NCBI GenBank assembly: GCA_030425055.1
Contig: JAUHVN010000112.1
Span: 1-8,250 of the forward strand
Source of the DNA: Actinomycetes bacterium
Lineage (GTDB): Bacteria; Actinomycetota; Actinomycetes; Actinomycetales; Microbacteriaceae
DNA: 8,250 nucleotides
Direction of reading: 5' to 3'
Shown here: positions 6,667 to 8,250 of the stretch, piece by piece
Layout of the letters: each line of letters starts with the position of its first letter
Numbering within the stretch: the stretch's first letter is position 1
Program-made: the position numbers and the translations under genes
Notes under the pieces: generated by a model
What the model saw: only the letters and a program-made list of their open reading frames with translations
Databases searched by the model: none
What the model was told of the DNA's origin: nothing

Positions 6667-8222
6667 CGGTCGTCCACGGGGTCGACGCCGGCGCGCGCGA
6701 ACGCGTCGGCTGCGGCGGCGACGGATGCCTCGCCGTCGGCGGCGACGAGCCCGAGACGGGTCCGGCGCTCGACGAGGTCGGCGACGCTGAGCGCGCCCTC
6801 GACCTCGACGCCCCACTGCAGCTCCTGCGCCGTCACGCCGCGCGCGGCGCCCGAGCCGCCCGGCAGGCTCGCCGCGAACGGAGCCTCCGCGCCGTACCGC
6901 CGCACGAGCCGCGGGGCCGCCTCGATCTCGGCGAGGCGGGCGCGGGGCCACCCTCCGACGAGCGGGATGCCGCGGGTGCGGCATCCGGGCACGGAGCGAT
7001 CCGGGAACCGCAGCCGCACAGCCTCGTCGACGCCGTGCTCGGCCATGCGGCGGTACGTCGTCAGCTTGCCGCCGATCACGGCGATCGAGCCGTCGTCGGT
7101 CTCGCGCACGTCGTGCCGTCGCGACAGGTCGCTCGTCTGCTCCTGGTCCCCCGCGATGAGAGGTCGCAGTCCGGCGAAGGCGCCGACGACGTCGCTGCGC
7201 GTCAGCGGGCGGGCCAGCGCGGCGCTCACGATGCCGAGCAGGAGGTCGATCTCGTCGTCGTCGGGCTGCGGCTCGTCGACCACCGCATCGGCGGGCACGT
7301 CGGTGAGGCCGATGTAGGTGCGGCCGTGGGGTGCCGGCACGGTGAACACGAAGCGGCTCGACGAGCCGGGCACCGGCACGGTGAGCGAGACGTCGGATCC
7401 GCCGAGGCGGGCGCTGTCGACCACGAGGTGGGTGCCGCGGCTGGGGCGCAGCCGCACATCCGGCTGCAGTTCACCCGCCCACACTCCGGTCGCCGTGATC
7501 ACCGCGCGTGCACGCACGCGCAGTGTGGCGCCGCTCAGCTCGTCGCACAGCAGCGCACCGTCGCCGTGCAGCTCGAGGGCGCCCACCCGCGTCAGCACGG
7601 ATGCCCCGTACCCGGCGGCCGTGCGAGCGATCGCGACGACCAGGCGGGCGTCGTCGAAGAGCTGGCCGTCCCATCCGCGCATCGCGCCGCGAAGGGCGTC
7701 TGCGCTCACGGCGGGCGCGAGCCGGATCGTCTCGGCGCGACCCACGGGCCCCGGCGCATGCAGCACCGCGTCGGGGGTTCCGACGAGGCGCCGCATCCCG
7801 TCGCCGAGCCCGTACCCGAGGCCGACGTACGCGCCCCGCGCGACGTGACCGGGGGCGAACAGCGGCAGCACCTGGGCCATCGGGCGCACGAGGTGCGGCG
7901 CGATGCGCGTCATGAGCAGGTGGCGTTCGGCGGCGCTCTCGTGCGCGATGCCGACCTGCCCCGATGCGAGGTACCGCAGGCCGCCGTGGACGAGCTTCGA
8001 GCTCCACCGGCTGGTGCCGTGGGCGAGATCGCGGCGTTCGACCAGCACGGTGCGCAGGCCCCGGCTCGCGGCATCCAGGGCGATGCCCGCGCCCGTCACA
8101 CCACCGCCGACGACGAGAACGTCGACGTCGGGCGCATCGCCGAGCGCCTGCAGTTCGCGACGACGCCGGGGCGCGTTGAGGGCCGAAGGATGCGGCGTGC
8201 GCCCGAGCACGCGGGGAGTCAC
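6663..8222 (-). CDS. glpD: FAD-dependent glycerol-3-phosphate dehydrogenase
   Basis: A 519-aa membrane-associated flavoenzyme family member that oxidises sn-glycerol 3-phosphate to dihydroxyacetone phosphate and passes electrons to the quinone pool. Seen: Rossmann dinucleotide motif VVGGGVTGAG (37-46) with the following acidic VER (61-63); the GlpD signature HGTSRWSSKLVHGGLRYL (68-85); GWDGQLFDDARL (183-194); the second FAD-contact region TATGVWAGEL (243-252); GLRPL (351-355); GGKLTTYRRMAE (384-395); and the C-terminal domain motif ELQWGVEVEGALSVADLVERRTRLGL (467-492). The length is close to the 500 aa of the E. coli enzyme. GTG 8222 is taken as start because GGAG lies 7 nt upstream and it overlaps the preceding stop (GTGA). 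Its stop TAG interlocks with the kgd stop TAA on the other strand. Confidence 0.95.
   Translation of the reverse strand: MTPRVLGRTPHPSALNAPRRRRELQALGDAPDVDVLVVGGGVTGAGIALDAASRGLRTVLVERRDLAHGTSRWSSKLVHGGLRYLASGQVGIAHESAAERHLLMTRIAPHLVRPMAQVLPLFAPGHVARGAYVGLGYGLGDGMRRLVGTPDAVLHAPGPVGRAETIRLAPAVSADALRGAMRGWDGQLFDDARLVVAIARTAAGYGASVLTRVGALELHGDGALLCDELSGATLRVRARAVITATGVWAGELQPDVRLRPSRGTHLVVDSARLGGSDVSLTVPVPGSSSRFVFTVPAPHGRTYIGLTDVPADAVVDEPQPDDDEIDLLLGIVSAALARPLTRSDVVGAFAGLRPLIAGDQEQTSDLSRRHDVRETDDGSIAVIGGKLTTYRRMAEHGVDEAVRLRFPDRSVPGCRTRGIPLVGGWPRARLAEIEAAPRLVRRYGAEAPFAASLPGGSGAARGVTAQELQWGVEVEGALSVADLVERRTRLGLVAADGEASVAAAADAFARAGVDPVDDR
6965..6986 (-). other. Perfect 9-bp stem-loop inside glpD
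   Basis: GGATGCCGC (6965-6973) and GCGGCATCC (6978-6986) are exact reverse complements around a GGGT loop on the plus strand (ACCC in glpD mRNA). It lies in the codons for residues 413-420 (GCRTRGIP). It may be incidental in this GC-rich sequence, but both arms carry the locally frequent word GGATGC/GCATCC. Confidence 0.5.
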
Positions 8223-8250
8223 GGCTGGGCTCCGAGGTAGCCGCGCAGCG
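8219..8250 (-). CDS. Partial upstream gene, C-terminal end only
   Basis: Reading leftward from the window edge, one minus-strand frame gives LRGYLGAQP and then TGA at 8221-8219, overlapping the glpD GTG by four bases (GTGA). The codons end mostly in C or G and the overlap is typical of co-translated operon genes. Nine residues are too few to name the product. In other actinobacteria glpD has neighbours such as regulators, glycerol kinase or FAD-linked oxidases, but nothing here decides among them. Confidence 0.45.
   Translation of the reverse strand, partial: LRGYLGAQP
8230..8233 (-). promoter_or_regulatory. Ribosome binding site of glpD
   Basis: GGAG on the minus strand, 7 nt before the GTG at 8222, inside the last codons of the upstream partial gene. 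It supports the 8222 start over internal alternatives. Confidence 0.6.

Noticed and set aside
2833..6984. A 1383-codon open frame on the minus strand opposite kgd
   Set aside because: It is the shadow of a high-GC gene: its translation is dominated by Arg, Val, Leu, Asp and Ala with no recognisable domain, and the plus-strand frame has clear Kgd motifs throughout.
5787..8240. An 817-codon plus-strand frame running through the end of kgd and opposite glpD
   Set aside because: It crosses two well-supported genes in another frame and shows no family motif.

Overview
This is a GC-rich window with a typical actinobacterial gene set. The fused E1/E2-type 2-oxoglutarate dehydrogenase (Kgd), the GuaB1 family protein, the heavy use of C or G in third codon positions and the GTG starts all point to a high-GC Gram-positive. 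The wording of the proteins resembles Microbacteriaceae (Microbacterium-like), but that assignment is from memory of the families and not from a search.

Layout. Bases 1-205 hold no gene I can support, but contain the first copy of a structured 67-nt repeat (30-96). A plus-strand gene (206-1153) encodes an AbiEi-like / DUF559-like protein: a DNA-binding-type N-terminus and a PD-(D/E)XK nuclease-like C-terminus. Just after its stop lies the second copy of the repeat (1175-1241), in the same orientation. The two copies bracket the gene, and this is the most unusual structure in the window. On the minus strand follows guaB1 (1266-2726), a CBS-containing IMPDH/GMP reductase family enzyme of purine salvage. 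A 172-base divergent intergenic region (2727-2898) carries a near-perfect tandem repeat next to the guaB1 start, a likely -10 box for the next gene and two tiny overlapping reading frames.

The large plus-strand gene kgd (2899-6666, 1255 aa) encodes the multifunctional 2-oxoglutarate dehydrogenase/decarboxylase with a lipoyl-less E2 succinyltransferase domain fused to a thiamine-diphosphate E1. It meets the minus-strand glpD (6663-8222, FAD-dependent glycerol-3-phosphate dehydrogenase) tail to tail, with the two stop codons interlocked in four bases. The glpD start overlaps the stop of another minus-strand gene that runs off the right edge, so glpD is the downstream member of an operon.

The three metabolic genes are housekeeping or central-metabolism functions (TCA cycle, purine interconversion, glycerol 3-phosphate oxidation) with no evident joint pathway. 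The first gene and its flanking dual-hairpin repeats look like an accessory insertion beside guaB1.
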